Assembly (NCBI GenBank): GCA_029210875.1
Contig: JARGFJ010000019.1
Location: 1-47,210, forward strand
Length of the DNA: 47,210 bases
Source: Gammaproteobacteria bacterium
Lineage (GTDB): Bacteria > Pseudomonadota > Gammaproteobacteria > Nitrosococcales > Methylophagaceae
Direction: 5' to 3'
Of the stretch, positions 12,125 to 21,492 are shown one piece after another. Both the position numbers and the translations under genes were made by a program. The notes beneath the pieces were generated by a model that did not search any database, was not told the DNA's origin, and worked only from the letters and a program-made list of their open reading frames with translations. Within the stretch, counting starts at the first letter, position 1. Each line of letters begins with the position of its first letter.

Positions 12125-13105
12125 TTAGACAACACCGGCACGAAGCAAATCATGCATATTAATGGCACCAACAAGTTGTTGCTGTTTATCTGTAATCAAC
12201 AACCCATTTATTTTATGGCGTTGCATCAATTCCAATAGCTCTGCAGCTAACATTTCTGGGTGCGCTGTTTTACAGTTTGTTGTCATAAAATCAGCAATCG
12301 TAGTGGTATGTACATTCACCATCTGTGCTAATACACGCCGTAAATCACCATCAGTGAAAATACCAACAATGCTACCGTCATCAGCAAGCACTGCTGTCAT
12401 ACCGAGACCTTTATTAGTCATCTCAACTAATGCATCACTAATCAGAGCTGTATCAGGCACTTTTGGAATAGCATTACCTGTATGCATAATATCGCTAACA
12501 TGAAGTAATAAGCGGCGGCCTAGATTGCCACCAGGATGCGATAAGGCAAAGTCTTCAGCGGTAAAACCACGCGCTTCTAATAATGCAATTGCCAAGGCAT
12601 CGCCCATGACTAAGGCAACAGTTGTACTAGACGTTGGTGCTAAACCTAAAGGGCAGGCTTCCTTTTCTGCACTGACATCTAAATGGGCATTGGCACATTC
12701 AGCTAAAGTAGAGGTTTTACGCCCTGTCATAGCAACAAGAGGTACACCCAGACGTTTGATCAGAGGCAATATTGTTAGGATTTCTCCGGTTTCACCAGAG
12801 TTTGATAAGGCTAACACCACATCTTTATTAGTAATCATGCCCAGATCGCCATGACTAGCTTCACCAGGGTGTACAAAAAAAGCAGGGCTACCCGTGCTTG
12901 CCAAGGTTGCAGCTATTTTGCCACCAATATGACCTGATTTTCCCATACCAATAACGACGATACGGCCTTCACATTCAAGCAATAACTGACATGCTTTGAC
13001 AAAAGCATCATCAATGCGATCTTTTAATGCAGAAACGGCATCAAGCTCAGTATCAATAACGGCTAATGCTAATGCCTTAAATTGTTCAGCTTTCGTTTCG
13101 ATCAC
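12125..13105 (-). CDS. kdsD: D-arabinose 5-phosphate isomerase
   Basis: It interconverts ribulose 5-phosphate and arabinose 5-phosphate, the first committed step to Kdo. The 326 residues form an N-terminal SIS sugar-isomerase domain (about 40-170). This has GMGKSGHIGGKIAATLASTG and the catalytic His in HPGEASHGDLG. Two CBS domains (about 205-326) follow. The gene sits five bases downstream of the antiporter gene and just upstream of kdsC, the conserved yrbG-kdsD-kdsC order. Confidence 0.95.
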   Translation of the reverse strand: MIETKAEQFKALALAVIDTELDAVSALKDRIDDAFVKACQLLLECEGRIVVIGMGKSGHIGGKIAATLASTGSPAFFVHPGEASHGDLGMITNKDVVLALSNSGETGEILTILPLIKRLGVPLVAMTGRKTSTLAECANAHLDVSAEKEACPLGLAPTSSTTVALVMGDALAIALLEARGFTAEDFALSHPGGNLGRRLLLHVSDIMHTGNAIPKVPDTALISDALVEMTNKGLGMTAVLADDGSIVGIFTDGDLRRVLAQMVNVHTTTIADFMTTNCKTAHPEMLAAELLELMQRHKINGLLITDKQQQLVGAINMHDLLRAGVV

Positions 13106-13110
13106 AGACG

Positions 13111-14088
13111 TTATCCAGTTGTAGAGTGATATGCCAAGAGGCCATTATAAGCGATAAAAACTAATAACATAGCCGAACCGGCAAGGCGTCCAATACGACC
13201 ATTTTTACCGGTGCGGGCAAAGAGAAATAACATTACAAACAAGCCGGCCATAAAGATGAAGTCTCGTGAGAGTAGCTCAGCTCCAAAATCGGAAGGTTTA
13301 ATTAAACCAGGCATAGCCAGGACAGCAAGTAAATTAAATATGTTTGAACCCAGTACATTACCAATTGCAATGTCATGTTCATTTTTGAGTGCTGATATAA
13401 CTGATGCAGCAAGTTCAGGTAAACTTGTACCAATTGCTACGATAGTTAAACCAATAATTAAATCGCTAACGCCAAGTAGATGAGCAATACCTGTCGCTCC
13501 CCACACTAAGGATTTTGACCCAATTAATAGTGCTGCTAAACCAATCAAAAACCAGATAATTGATTGTTTGGTAGTCATTGATGGTTGTGCGTATTCTTGT
13601 TCAAATTCTTGTTCAAGCGGATCACTTTTACTGCTATGAATGGCAAGATAAGCCATACCAAACAGGGTAAGAATAAAGCCAGAGAATAGGATAATGCCAT
13701 CGGTACGACCGAGGTTGTGGTCCCATAATAAGGCTAAGGCGATAGCCATCACAAAAGCAAGCATGGGGAATTCACGTTTTAGCGTGTCTGAGTGAACAGT
13801 CAGTGGTGTTATTAATACCGTGACACCCAATACTAATCCGACGTTGGCAATGTTGGAACCCAGTGCATTTCCTATACCGAGCGATGGTGCGCCATCAAAC
13901 GATGCTAATGCCGAAACCAGCATTTCTGGCGCTGATGTACCAAAACCAACAATGGTTAAACCAACGATAAGTGGTGATACACCAAAGTTGGTTGCGATGT
14001 TAGCCGCACCATCGACAAAACGATCTGCACCCCAGATAAGAATGGCAAAACCAGCGAGTATAGCGAGAATAAAAAATGCAGTAGTCAT
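13111..14088 (-). CDS. Calcium/sodium antiporter, YrbG type
   Basis: This 325-residue K+-dependent Na+/Ca2+ exchanger-family protein has ten predicted membrane helices in two inverted repeats. Each repeat carries an alpha motif: GFGTSAPEMLVS (about 48-59) and AIGTSLPELAAS (about 210-221). The acidic residues that coordinate the ion are present in both. A charged loop around residues 150-170 separates the halves. It is the first gene of the Kdo/Lpt block, as in E. coli, though no direct link between this transport and LPS synthesis is proven. The true substrate is unknown. Confidence 0.9.
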   Translation of the reverse strand: MTTAFFILAILAGFAILIWGADRFVDGAANIATNFGVSPLIVGLTIVGFGTSAPEMLVSALASFDGAPSLGIGNALGSNIANVGLVLGVTVLITPLTVHSDTLKREFPMLAFVMAIALALLWDHNLGRTDGIILFSGFILTLFGMAYLAIHSSKSDPLEQEFEQEYAQPSMTTKQSIIWFLIGLAALLIGSKSLVWGATGIAHLLGVSDLIIGLTIVAIGTSLPELAASVISALKNEHDIAIGNVLGSNIFNLLAVLAMPGLIKPSDFGAELLSRDFIFMAGLFVMLFLFARTGKNGRIGRLAGSAMLLVFIAYNGLLAYHSTTG

Positions 14089-14117
14089 TATTAGATTAAA
14101 TTCTTTAAATTGAACGA

Positions 14118-14145
14118 TAAAAAAAGCCGGACTTTAGTCCGGCTT
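14118..14145 (-). terminator. Rho-independent terminator after mlaA
   Basis: The perfect 9-bp stem AAGCCGGAC/GTCCGGCTT (14124-14132 with 14137-14145) has a 4-base loop. On the minus strand it is followed by seven T residues. It lies about 45 bases past the mlaA stop and separates mlaA from the antiporter-kds-lpt block. Confidence 0.9.
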
Positions 14146-14192
14146 AACATTATAAGTTGCTTAGCGACCCTTGTCGCCTTAGTACTGCTGGT

Positions 14193-14918
14193 TTATGGTG
14201 AGAATACGTCAAAGTCTTCTTCAGGTGGGTTGCCATCATAAACGAGGTTTTCTCTATATTGTAAATAGGCGCTTCTTACATAGCTGTATTCGTCTATTGC
14301 CGCTTGATCCAGCACTTTTTCAGCTTTTAGCTGGTTGACACGATTGTCAACAATACGTGTTGCTACAAATGCATTGCGCGCACCTGGACCATCAACATAG
14401 GTAACAGGATCGCTATAAATATCGCCTACTAAACCAACCGTATCACGAAAGTTACGTGGGCCAAAAAAGGGTAGAACAACATAGGGACCCGGTTCAATAC
14501 CCCATGTGCCAAGTGTTTGGCCAAAGTCTTCATTATTTTTTTCATGACCAGCCATTGTGGCAACATCTAAAATACCGCCAAAACCTACAGTAGTATTGAG
14601 ACCAAAACGACCAAAATCGTTAGCCGCCTGAACAAATTTGCCTTGCAACAAGTCATTTAAAATCACTGTAATGTCATTTAAATTACTAAAAAAGTTACTT
14701 ACGCCTTGACTGATACCGTTAGGTACAACAGTGTCATAGCCTTTGGCAACTGGCTTGATGACCGCTTTATCCAATGTGTTATTAAACGAATACATTGCGC
14801 GGTTGAAACCTTCAAGAGGATCATTCACTTCGCTGGATTGGTTGGTTGTTGCACAGCCGCTCAACAGTGCTAATACACTGATAAGGCCTATTTTTAAAGA
14901 TAAAGTCAGATTACGCAT
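14193..14918 (-). CDS. mlaA: Outer-membrane lipid asymmetry lipoprotein MlaA (VacJ)
   Basis: This outer-membrane lipoprotein removes misplaced phospholipids from the outer leaflet and passes them to MlaC. I start at the ATG at 14918, which places the lipobox LLSGC with Cys at residue 22; two upstream in-frame ATGs would push it to about 27 or 39. The MlaA family domain follows with NDPLEGFNRAMYSFN near the N-terminus and FGRFGLNTTVGFGGILDVA and PYVVLPFFGPRNFRDTVG in the middle. It stands alone, with its own terminator; mlaFEDCB are not in the window. Confidence 0.94.
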   Translation of the reverse strand: MRNLTLSLKIGLISVLALLSGCATTNQSSEVNDPLEGFNRAMYSFNNTLDKAVIKPVAKGYDTVVPNGISQGVSNFFSNLNDITVILNDLLQGKFVQAANDFGRFGLNTTVGFGGILDVATMAGHEKNNEDFGQTLGTWGIEPGPYVVLPFFGPRNFRDTVGLVGDIYSDPVTYVDGPGARNAFVATRIVDNRVNQLKAEKVLDQAAIDEYSYVRSAYLQYRENLVYDGNPPEEDFDVFSP

Positions 14919-15060
14919 TATTACAAGATCCATGACATGTAGCTGTGAATTTAGGATAAATAATCTCACGGACTTAAATCACAAGCAAGTCAGCGTTGTA
15001 ATTTATATACAAAATGTGACAAAGTCGTGGCAAATTTACAACTAGTTCGTTTATGAAAGA

Positions 15061-16110
15061 TTACAAACGCCAGAGACTGGGATCGCTGAATGGTGTATTT
15101 ATATTGGTGTCGATGGAGTTATTGTGCATAAGACTAAGAAATATAAAGGTACATGCCTCCCAGCTATGTTGTTTGGCAACGTTAATGCAATCTATCGGTT
15201 TTAGCTCGAGTGCGTTCAGTACAGCGGTTTTTAAATCCTTATCTAAAAAACCGGTAACACCATGCTGAATGACGTCTATTGGTCCTGTGACAGGGTAGGC
15301 TGCAACAGGAACACCACATGCCATTGCTTCAAGTAACACCAGGCCAAATGTATCGGTCTTACTTGGAAACACAAAGACATCAGCTGCGGCTACCCACGAG
15401 GCTAATTCTTTGCCAAATTTAGCGCCAGTGAAGATCGCATCAGGATAACGCTGTTTTAACATGTCCAGATCAGGACCATCACCAACCACGACTTTAGTGC
15501 CTGGTAAGTCTAATTCCAGATAAGATTCAATATTTTTTTCAATGGCGACACGACCCATATTAAGTGAGATCGGTCTGGCTACATCAAGTTGTTGCGGTGA
15601 GTCTGGTGAAAAAATGTCGGTATCCACACCTCGCCCCCAAACACACACATTGGTAAAGCCGTGTTGTTCAAGCCGTTGTTTTTGCGATTCTGTTGGAACC
15701 AAGGTATGAACAGCCTTGTTATGGAAACGACGAAACCAGGCATACGACCAGCTCAATGGTATCGGTAAGCGCAATCTCAGATATTCAGGAAATTGAGTGT
15801 GATATGAGGTAGTGAACTTAACCTTATGCCGAAGACACCAGCGTCGTGCAGCCATGCCAAGCGGTCCTTCAGTTGCAATATGAATAGCATCTGGCTTGAA
15901 ATGTGTTAACGCATGCGCAATTTTTTTAGCGGGAAATAATGCCAATGGTATTGACGGATAACTTGGACATGGAATTGTGCGGTGACCTTCAGGTGTTAAC
16001 ATCAAAACTTCATTGCCAGAGGCAATAAGATGATCACGCGTTTTCTTTAGCGTTTCCACAACACCGTTTACTTGCGGTTGCCACGCATCAGTAACAATAA
16101 CAATTTTCAT
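15061..16110 (-). CDS. GT4-family glycosyltransferase
   Basis: This 349-residue GT-B enzyme has the Gly-rich N-terminal loop WQPQVNGVVETL typical of the SqdX/MgtA/GtfA-like GT4 branch. The sugar-nucleotide site FPSKTDTFGLVLLEAMACG has Asp in place of the first Glu of the usual EX7E motif. The acceptor could be a glycolipid, but the sugar and acceptor cannot be read from sequence. It starts immediately after the stop of the LpxH-like gene (16111-16908), so the two form an operon. The last 25 residues, rich in Asn/Ser, look unlike the family and may be a recent extension. Confidence 0.88.
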   Translation of the reverse strand: MKIVIVTDAWQPQVNGVVETLKKTRDHLIASGNEVLMLTPEGHRTIPCPSYPSIPLALFPAKKIAHALTHFKPDAIHIATEGPLGMAARRWCLRHKVKFTTSYHTQFPEYLRLRLPIPLSWSYAWFRRFHNKAVHTLVPTESQKQRLEQHGFTNVCVWGRGVDTDIFSPDSPQQLDVARPISLNMGRVAIEKNIESYLELDLPGTKVVVGDGPDLDMLKQRYPDAIFTGAKFGKELASWVAAADVFVFPSKTDTFGLVLLEAMACGVPVAAYPVTGPIDVIQHGVTGFLDKDLKTAVLNALELKPIDCINVAKQHSWEACTFIFLSLMHNNSIDTNINTPFSDPSLWRL

Positions 16111-16908
16111 TTAGGCGACCTGTAAAACGTGCTGTTTTTGTTTGATGACATCCGTCCAGTTGATTATTTCTATTGAACCGTCGGCATTTTCGACCAGAGC
16201 CGTACAACTCTCAACCCAATCGCCACAGTTAAAATAATCAATATTGTGGAGGCGAGTAATTTCAGCACGATGAATATGACCACAGACAACACCATCAACA
16301 TGTTGGCGTGCCGCTTCTCTTGCTACAGCTTCTTCAAAATTGCCGATATATTGCACCGCGTTTTTTACTTTATGTTTCAAGAATGCAGCTAAGGACCAAT
16401 AGGAAAAACCTAATTTTCGGCGTACATAATTTACCCAACTATTTGCTCTCAGCAAATAGTCGTAAAGACGGCTACCAACTTTAGAAATAATGGGGGAACA
16501 TTTAATGATGCCGTCAAATTGATCGCCATGAATAATCAATAATCGACGACCGTCTGCTGTGGTATGAATAGTTTCATTTCTGATTTCAACATTACCAAAT
16601 ACCATGCCATCATAGTCACGGAGTACTTCATCGTGATTACCTGGCACATAAATCACTTTGGTATTGTGTTTGGCCTTACCGAGAATAGTGCGAATAACAT
16701 TATTATGTGCTTGTGGCCAGAACACACGTTTTTTCATTTCCCACATATCAATAATATCGCCAACTAAATACAGATAATCACATTCTGTTTTATGGAGAAA
16801 ATCGAGCAGGAAATCGGCACTGCAACCACGAAAGCCTAAATGGACGTCTGAGATCCAGACACTACGAACCTTGAGTTTTTGTTTCTTGGCAGTATTTGGT
16901 TTAGTCAT
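16111..16908 (-). CDS. LpxH-like metallophosphoesterase (UDP-2,3-diacylglucosamine diphosphatase family)
   Basis: The 265-residue calcineurin-like phosphoesterase has all metal motifs: DVHLG (Asp21, His23), GDIID (Asp51), GNHDE (Asn91, His92), HGDQFD and GHIHRA. The pattern is that of the LpxH2-like UDP-2,3-diacylglucosamine diphosphatase group. Whether it is the organism's lipid A enzyme or acts on another lipid-linked pyrophosphate is open. Its immediate partner is a GT4 glycosyltransferase, a pairing that suggests a glycolipid pathway rather than core lipid A synthesis. Confidence 0.87.
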   Translation of the reverse strand: MTKPNTAKKQKLKVRSVWISDVHLGFRGCSADFLLDFLHKTECDYLYLVGDIIDMWEMKKRVFWPQAHNNVIRTILGKAKHNTKVIYVPGNHDEVLRDYDGMVFGNVEIRNETIHTTADGRRLLIIHGDQFDGIIKCSPIISKVGSRLYDYLLRANSWVNYVRRKLGFSYWSLAAFLKHKVKNAVQYIGNFEEAVAREAARQHVDGVVCGHIHRAEITRLHNIDYFNCGDWVESCTALVENADGSIEIINWTDVIKQKQHVLQVA

Positions 16909-17059
16909 AAGTGCTCTTTACGTTCATAATTCAAGGCACATTAACGAACTAATATTGCAAAAAGATGACTTATTTATGAAGCTATTATGACCGTCGCGCC
17001 TATCATCGCTAGTTAACGTATAATCCCATTCAAATTACTATTAATATGAAGCCCAATCT

Positions 17060-19099
17060 ATGACTAACCCTTTACTACAAAATCAGCCATTACCCACTTT
17101 TTCACAGATATTGCCTGAACATGTTGAGCCAGCACTTAATCAGGTTTTGGACCAAGCAAAAAAGACGGTTGATACGTTATTGAGCACCCTGACTGAACCG
17201 ACATGGCAATCTTTGGTTCTGCCAATGGAAGCTCTTGATGCCAGCATTGATCGTGTTTGGTCGCCAGTCAGTCATCTTAATTCGGTGATGAATTCTGATG
17301 AATTACGTATTGCTTATAATGCCTGTTTGCCCAAATTGAGTGAGTTTGGCACTGAGCTTGGTCAAAATGAAGCCTTATTTAATGCCTATAAGCAATTAGC
17401 TGAAAGTGAGCATTACAACAAATTAGATGTTGCCCAGAAAAAAGTCATTGATAATGCGGTACGCGATTTTCGTTTATCAGGTGTGGAATTATCTCAAACT
17501 GATCGTGATAAATTTAAACAAATCTCTCAGCAACTAACAGAGCTTACCGCCAGGTTTGAAGAAAACTTGATGGATGCTACCCATGCCTGGAAAAAACATA
17601 TTACCGATGACTTATTGTTGTCAGGCTTGCCCGAGTCAACGATTGCGATGGCAGAACAATTTGCCAAACGTGATGGCTTGGAAGGCTGGTTGTTTACTTT
17701 AGATTTTCCATCCTATATGCCGGTTATGTCCTATGCTGATAATCGCGAATTACGTGAAGAAATGTACACTGCATTTGCGACCAAAGCGTCCGATCAAGGT
17801 CCAAACGCTGGCAAATGGAACAATACCGATGTCATGAGTGATATATTGAAATTGCGCCATGAACTGGCGCAATTGATCGGCTTTAACAATCATGCCGAAC
17901 GTTCACTTGCCACTAAAATGGCACAATCACCACAACACGTCTTGGACTTTTTGAATGATTTAGCTGCGCGCTCGAAACCTATTGCCGAACAAGAATTTGA
18001 ACAATTAAAAACCTATGCCAAAGAGCAGGGCCACGACGGTGAATTACAATCATGGGATGTGACTTATTTTGCTGAAAAATTACGTCAACAGCGTTACTCA
18101 ATTTCACAAGAAGAATTAAAACCGTATTTCCCAGAAGATAAAGTCGTTTTAGGTTTATTTGCTGTCGTTAATCGTCTTTATGGCCTCGACATAAAAGAAC
18201 GCCATGACATTGATGTGTGGCATAAAGATGTACGCTTCTTTGATATATTTGATGAAAATGGCGAGTTACGCGGCCAGTTTTATCTTGATTTGTATGCTCG
18301 TAATCACAAACGTGGTGGTGCATGGATGGATGAATGTTTAGTGCGTCGTCAAACTGAACAAGGCATACAAACACCGGTTGCGTTTTTAACCTGTAATTTC
18401 TCTGAACCCGTGGGCGATAAACCCGCTTTATTCACCCATGATGAAGTCACAACCTTATTCCATGAATTCGGACATGGTTTACATCATATGTTGACCAAAA
18501 TTGATCATGCTGGTGTGTCAGGCATTAATGGTGTGGCGTGGGATGCCGTCGAATTACCAAGTCAATTTATGGAAAACTGGTGTTGGGAACGCGAGGCTCT
18601 GGATTTGATTTCAAGCCATTATCAAACCGGTGAGGTGTTACCGCAAGACTTGTTTGACAAGATGATTGCGGCTCGAAACTTTCAATCAGCGATGACCATG
18701 GTGCGCCAACTTGAATTTTCATTATTTGATTTCCGTTTACACCTTGAATACAAGCCAGACGAAGCAAATCAGGTTGATAACATTTTAGCGGAAGTACGTG
18801 AACAGGTCTCTGTAGTCAAACCACCTAAATTTAATCGCTTTGCGCATAGTTTCTCGCATATTTTTGCTGGTGGTTATGCTGCGGGTTACTACAGCTATAA
18901 ATGGGCAGAAGTATTATCTGCTGATGCGTTTTCCAAGTTTGAAGAAAAAGGCATTTTTGATCGGGCAACAGGCTTGGAATTTTTACAATCCATTTTGGAA
19001 CAAGGTGGCTCACGTGAACCAATGGAATTGTTTGTAGAGTTTCGTGGTCGCGAACCTGAGATTGATGCTTTATTAAGGCATTCAGGCATTGCGGCTTAA
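17060..19099 (+). CDS. prlC: Oligopeptidase A (M3 family zinc metallopeptidase)
   Basis: This cytosolic peptidase degrades short peptides, including cleaved signal peptides. At 679 residues it has the expected length. The N-terminal helical domain (about 30-215) precedes the M3 catalytic domain, with zinc site HEFGH at 468-472 and the downstream Glu in VAWDAVELPSQFMENW. The C-terminal FSHIFAGGYAAGYYSYKWAE is a family hallmark. It is monocistronic, with a hairpin after the stop. Confidence 0.96.
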   Translation: MTNPLLQNQPLPTFSQILPEHVEPALNQVLDQAKKTVDTLLSTLTEPTWQSLVLPMEALDASIDRVWSPVSHLNSVMNSDELRIAYNACLPKLSEFGTELGQNEALFNAYKQLAESEHYNKLDVAQKKVIDNAVRDFRLSGVELSQTDRDKFKQISQQLTELTARFEENLMDATHAWKKHITDDLLLSGLPESTIAMAEQFAKRDGLEGWLFTLDFPSYMPVMSYADNRELREEMYTAFATKASDQGPNAGKWNNTDVMSDILKLRHELAQLIGFNNHAERSLATKMAQSPQHVLDFLNDLAARSKPIAEQEFEQLKTYAKEQGHDGELQSWDVTYFAEKLRQQRYSISQEELKPYFPEDKVVLGLFAVVNRLYGLDIKERHDIDVWHKDVRFFDIFDENGELRGQFYLDLYARNHKRGGAWMDECLVRRQTEQGIQTPVAFLTCNFSEPVGDKPALFTHDEVTTLFHEFGHGLHHMLTKIDHAGVSGINGVAWDAVELPSQFMENWCWEREALDLISSHYQTGEVLPQDLFDKMIAARNFQSAMTMVRQLEFSLFDFRLHLEYKPDEANQVDNILAEVREQVSVVKPPKFNRFAHSFSHIFAGGYAAGYYSYKWAEVLSADAFSKFEEKGIFDRATGLEFLQSILEQGGSREPMELFVEFRGREPEIDALLRHSGIAA

Positions 19100-19108
19100 C
19101 TTAATAAA

Positions 19109-19133
19109 TCAAGAGGGCTGAACTCCCTCTTGA
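19109..19133 (+). terminator. Hairpin between prlC and the convergent chemoreceptor gene
   Basis: The perfect 9-bp stem TCAAGAGGG/CCCTCTTGA (19109-19117 with 19125-19133) has a 7-base loop, 10 bases after the prlC stop. There is no strong T-run on the plus strand; an AT-rich run follows on the minus strand, so it may serve both genes. Confidence 0.6.
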
Positions 19134-19177
19134 ATATTGCCCCTGACTCAGCTTCCTTGAATCCTCTCTCTATACAC

Positions 19178-20473
19178 CTATAAAAGCGAAGAGACGTTTC
19201 GGGAAACATCTTCAGCACCTTTCAATATTTCCGTCATAACAGACGATACTGTGTTTAGCTGCTCTGTACTGCTAGTCGCACGTTCTTTTACACTATCCAT
19301 TTTTTGCGTCACATCCTGTGTCAACTTGCGGTTATGTTTGACCACTTCGTTTATTTCTTTGGTGGATTCACTGGTTCTAGTGGCCAGTTTTCGGACTTCA
19401 TCCGCAACTACGGCAAACCCACGACCTTGCTCACCTGCTCGTGCAGCCTCTATTGCCGCATTTAATGCCAATAGGTTGGTTTGTTCCGCAATATCGCTGA
19501 TGGTTGAAACGATATTCTCAATATTTTTTGACTCATTGTTTAGTTGTTCAATATTGGCTGAGGTATCTGATACATGCTGCAAAATGCCATTAGACATCTC
19601 CACTGACGCTAACAGTAAATCGACGCCATTTTTAGCAATTTGTGAGGTTTCCTCTGCTGTCGAAAATGACATCTCAGCAGCTCTCAACACTTTTTCATTG
19701 TGCTCGATCCTGCTGGTAATATCACTGGCAAATTTAATGATCTTAACAACCTTACCTTGTTCATCAAATATCGGATTATAGGAAGCCTCTAACCAAACCG
19801 ACTGACCCGATGCTGTTTTTCTCTGATATTGGCCGGTAAAAAAATTGCCCGAACTTATCTCAGACCAGAAATCAGGATTTTCATCATAAAACTTATCAAA
19901 ACAGAAGATGCGATGCTGCTTGCCAAGCACGTCATTACGCGAATAGCCCATCACAGCAAGAAAATTATCATTTGCATTTAGAATCTGACCATCCGGTGTG
20001 AATTCAATAACGGCCATGGAACGATTAATTGCACTAAATGCTGCCTCTAAAACCAGCATTTTGTCATGTGCTTGTGTCACATCAGCGGCTATTTTGAAAA
20101 TACTGGTTACCTTGTTTTCACCGTCCCTTACCGGAAAATAGCTGGCTTCTAACCAGACGGTGTCATTGTTTTTAGTAAATCGTTTGAATGTCCCTGATTG
20201 TTGCTTGCCTGCGGCAAGATCAGTCCAAAAATGCTGGTACTCTGTTGATTCGGTATAGCTCGGATCGCAGAATATCTTATGGTGCTTTCCTATCACCTCT
20301 TGGCGTTGGTAGCCTACAACGGATAAAAAATGGTCATTTACCTGCTGAATAAAACCTTGAGGATCAAATTGAATCGTTGCAACAGATGACTGGATTGAAT
20401 TCAAAAGATGTTTAATTTCATTGTAATTGTTAATAGCCTGATTTAGCTCTATTTTTAACTTATTGTTGAACAT
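19178..20473 (-). CDS. Soluble PAS-PAS methyl-accepting chemotaxis protein
   Basis: This 431-residue cytoplasmic chemoreceptor has no membrane segments. Two PAS domains (about 25-135 and 147-257) are similar to each other: both contain an FxxxxGYxRxxVxGK segment, an FC motif and a VWLEASYxP strand, suggesting internal duplication. The MCP signalling domain (about 260-431) has the hairpin tip [20 protein letters not shown], which docks CheA/CheW. Such PAS-MCPs often sense redox or oxygen through FAD or haem, but the ligand here is unknown. There is no C-terminal CheR/CheB pentapeptide. It stands alone, far from the cheV gene at 43.2 kb. Confidence 0.92.
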   Translation of the reverse strand: MFNNKLKIELNQAINNYNEIKHLLNSIQSSVATIQFDPQGFIQQVNDHFLSVVGYQRQEVIGKHHKIFCDPSYTESTEYQHFWTDLAAGKQQSGTFKRFTKNNDTVWLEASYFPVRDGENKVTSIFKIAADVTQAHDKMLVLEAAFSAINRSMAVIEFTPDGQILNANDNFLAVMGYSRNDVLGKQHRIFCFDKFYDENPDFWSEISSGNFFTGQYQRKTASGQSVWLEASYNPIFDEQGKVVKIIKFASDITSRIEHNEKVLRAAEMSFSTAEETSQIAKNGVDLLLASVEMSNGILQHVSDTSANIEQLNNESKNIENIVSTISDIAEQTNLLALNAAIEAARAGEQGRGFAVVADEVRKLATRTSESTKEINEVVKHNRKLTQDVTQKMDSVKERATSSTEQLNTVSSVMTEILKGAEDVSRNVSSLL

Positions 20474-20600
20474 TCATCTGTCCTTTTTCTTCATATATCA
20501 AAATTAATGGTATCCATCTTTTCGCAGTTTTAAAGCCAAGGTATCAAATAGTCTCATTTTAATCACGAAAAGTTCGACTTGTGGTGACTCTTTAATTTAA

Positions 20601-21443
20601 AAGGGGTCAATTTAAAAGGGGTCAAAGCCCTTTTATGTGTTTAAGTTAGAATATTTTTTAGGCCGCCCTCTAAATGCCTGACCAACCTTTCTACCCAAAA
20701 CTGCCTCTATCTGCTCTGTAAAGCGACTTGAACCAACTGGTGTGCCAGAGCTATAGCCGTCTTTAAGATTTTGCATCATATCGTCAGGCAATACCTGCTG
20801 AAATAAATTCTTATAAAATGTTTGTCGCACAACAGGATCGTCACTCAACTTCAAAAATTCAGTGTGCGGAGTGACCAATAAATCGTTTTCACCTAAAGCA
20901 TTTGCATGATAACTCGAATAAAGATAATCACTAGGCTGCTCAACCATGCCAGCCCTGACCGGATTCAACTCAATATAACGCATACATGCTAACAAATACG
21001 ACTCACTTTCTATCAAATTACTTTTGAAGCGACCCTCCCATAAACTGCCACTATAACCGTATTTTTGATTAACATAAGGCACGTAATAGCGACCAACATA
21101 TTGCATAACCTGACTAATTCCGTTTGGCTGTGCTGTACTCATCAATAAATGAACATGATTTGTCATCAAAACATGTGCATGCAGATAAACATAATATTTA
21201 TCAATGGCTTCACGTAATTTATCTAGATAAAAGTAATAATCAGTCGATTCAAAAAAGATGGGATCACGATTACGACCACGTTGAACAACATGGTTTGGAA
21301 CGTCAGGCAAAAAAAATCGTGGTTTTCTAGGCATGGTTTTGATAGTAGACAGGATGAATGGTTAAATCAAGTTGTTCACATGAAATGGCTTTGACCCCTT
21401 ATTTGCTTATTTGGTGAGGATCCCTCAGGCTTTGACCCCTTAT
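20601..21443 (-). mobile_element. REP-associated (RAYT/Y1) transposase element
   Basis: A Y1 transposase gene is bracketed by inverted copies of one motif. AAGGGGTCAAAGCC lies at 20616-20629 (with a shorter AAGGGGTCA at 20601-20609), and GGCTTTGACCCCTTAT lies at 21387-21402 and again at 21428-21443. The right outer copy directly abuts a truncated integron attC, so the element inserted into, or recombined within, the cassette array. A related right flank without transposase sits at about 140-189. Confidence 0.75.
20633..21334 (-). CDS. REP-associated tyrosine (Y1) transposase
   Basis: This 233-residue Y1/HUH single-strand transposase belongs to the RAYT (TnpA-REP) type. The HUH motif is His60-x-His62 in TNHVHLLM. 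The catalytic Tyr lies in the helix GRYYVPYVN (Tyr83 or Tyr84), and the downstream WEGRFKSNLI and LNPVRAGMV motifs are family hallmarks. RAYTs act on REP-type palindromes. The ends described for the enclosing element are the probable substrate. The stop codon lies four bases past the left-hand copy of the motif. The gene looks intact. Confidence 0.9.
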   Translation of the reverse strand: MPRKPRFFLPDVPNHVVQRGRNRDPIFFESTDYYFYLDKLREAIDKYYVYLHAHVLMTNHVHLLMSTAQPNGISQVMQYVGRYYVPYVNQKYGYSGSLWEGRFKSNLIESESYLLACMRYIELNPVRAGMVEQPSDYLYSSYHANALGENDLLVTPHTEFLKLSDDPVVRQTFYKNLFQQVLPDDMMQNLKDGYSSGTPVGSSRFTEQIEAVLGRKVGQAFRGRPKKYSNLNT

Positions 21444-21487
21444 TTCGCCGAGAGTTTTTTGCTGTCCGTGTGCATGCGTTTGTTAGC
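21444..21487 (-). other. Truncated integron attC (R'' arm only)
   Basis: Read on the minus strand, AGCTAAC at 21481-21487 is followed by ACAAACGC and then CGGACAGC-AAAA. This is the same layout as the complete attC at 23157-23238, where CTAACAA is followed 18 bases later by CGGACAGC-CAAAA. The sequence stops being attC-like at about 21444, where the transposase element begins, and no complementary R' arm is found on the element's far side. Confidence 0.7.
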
Positions 21488-21492
21488 TGCTT

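Noticed and set aside
12162-12854. Plus-strand ORFs opposite kdsD
   Set aside because: Antisense shadows of a well-conserved gene, with Ser/Thr/Ala-rich low-complexity translations typical of reverse frames.
19251-19781. 176-codon plus-strand ORF opposite the chemoreceptor
   Set aside because: Antisense to the conserved MCP signalling domain, with Cys/Ser/Leu-rich composition and no supporting signals.
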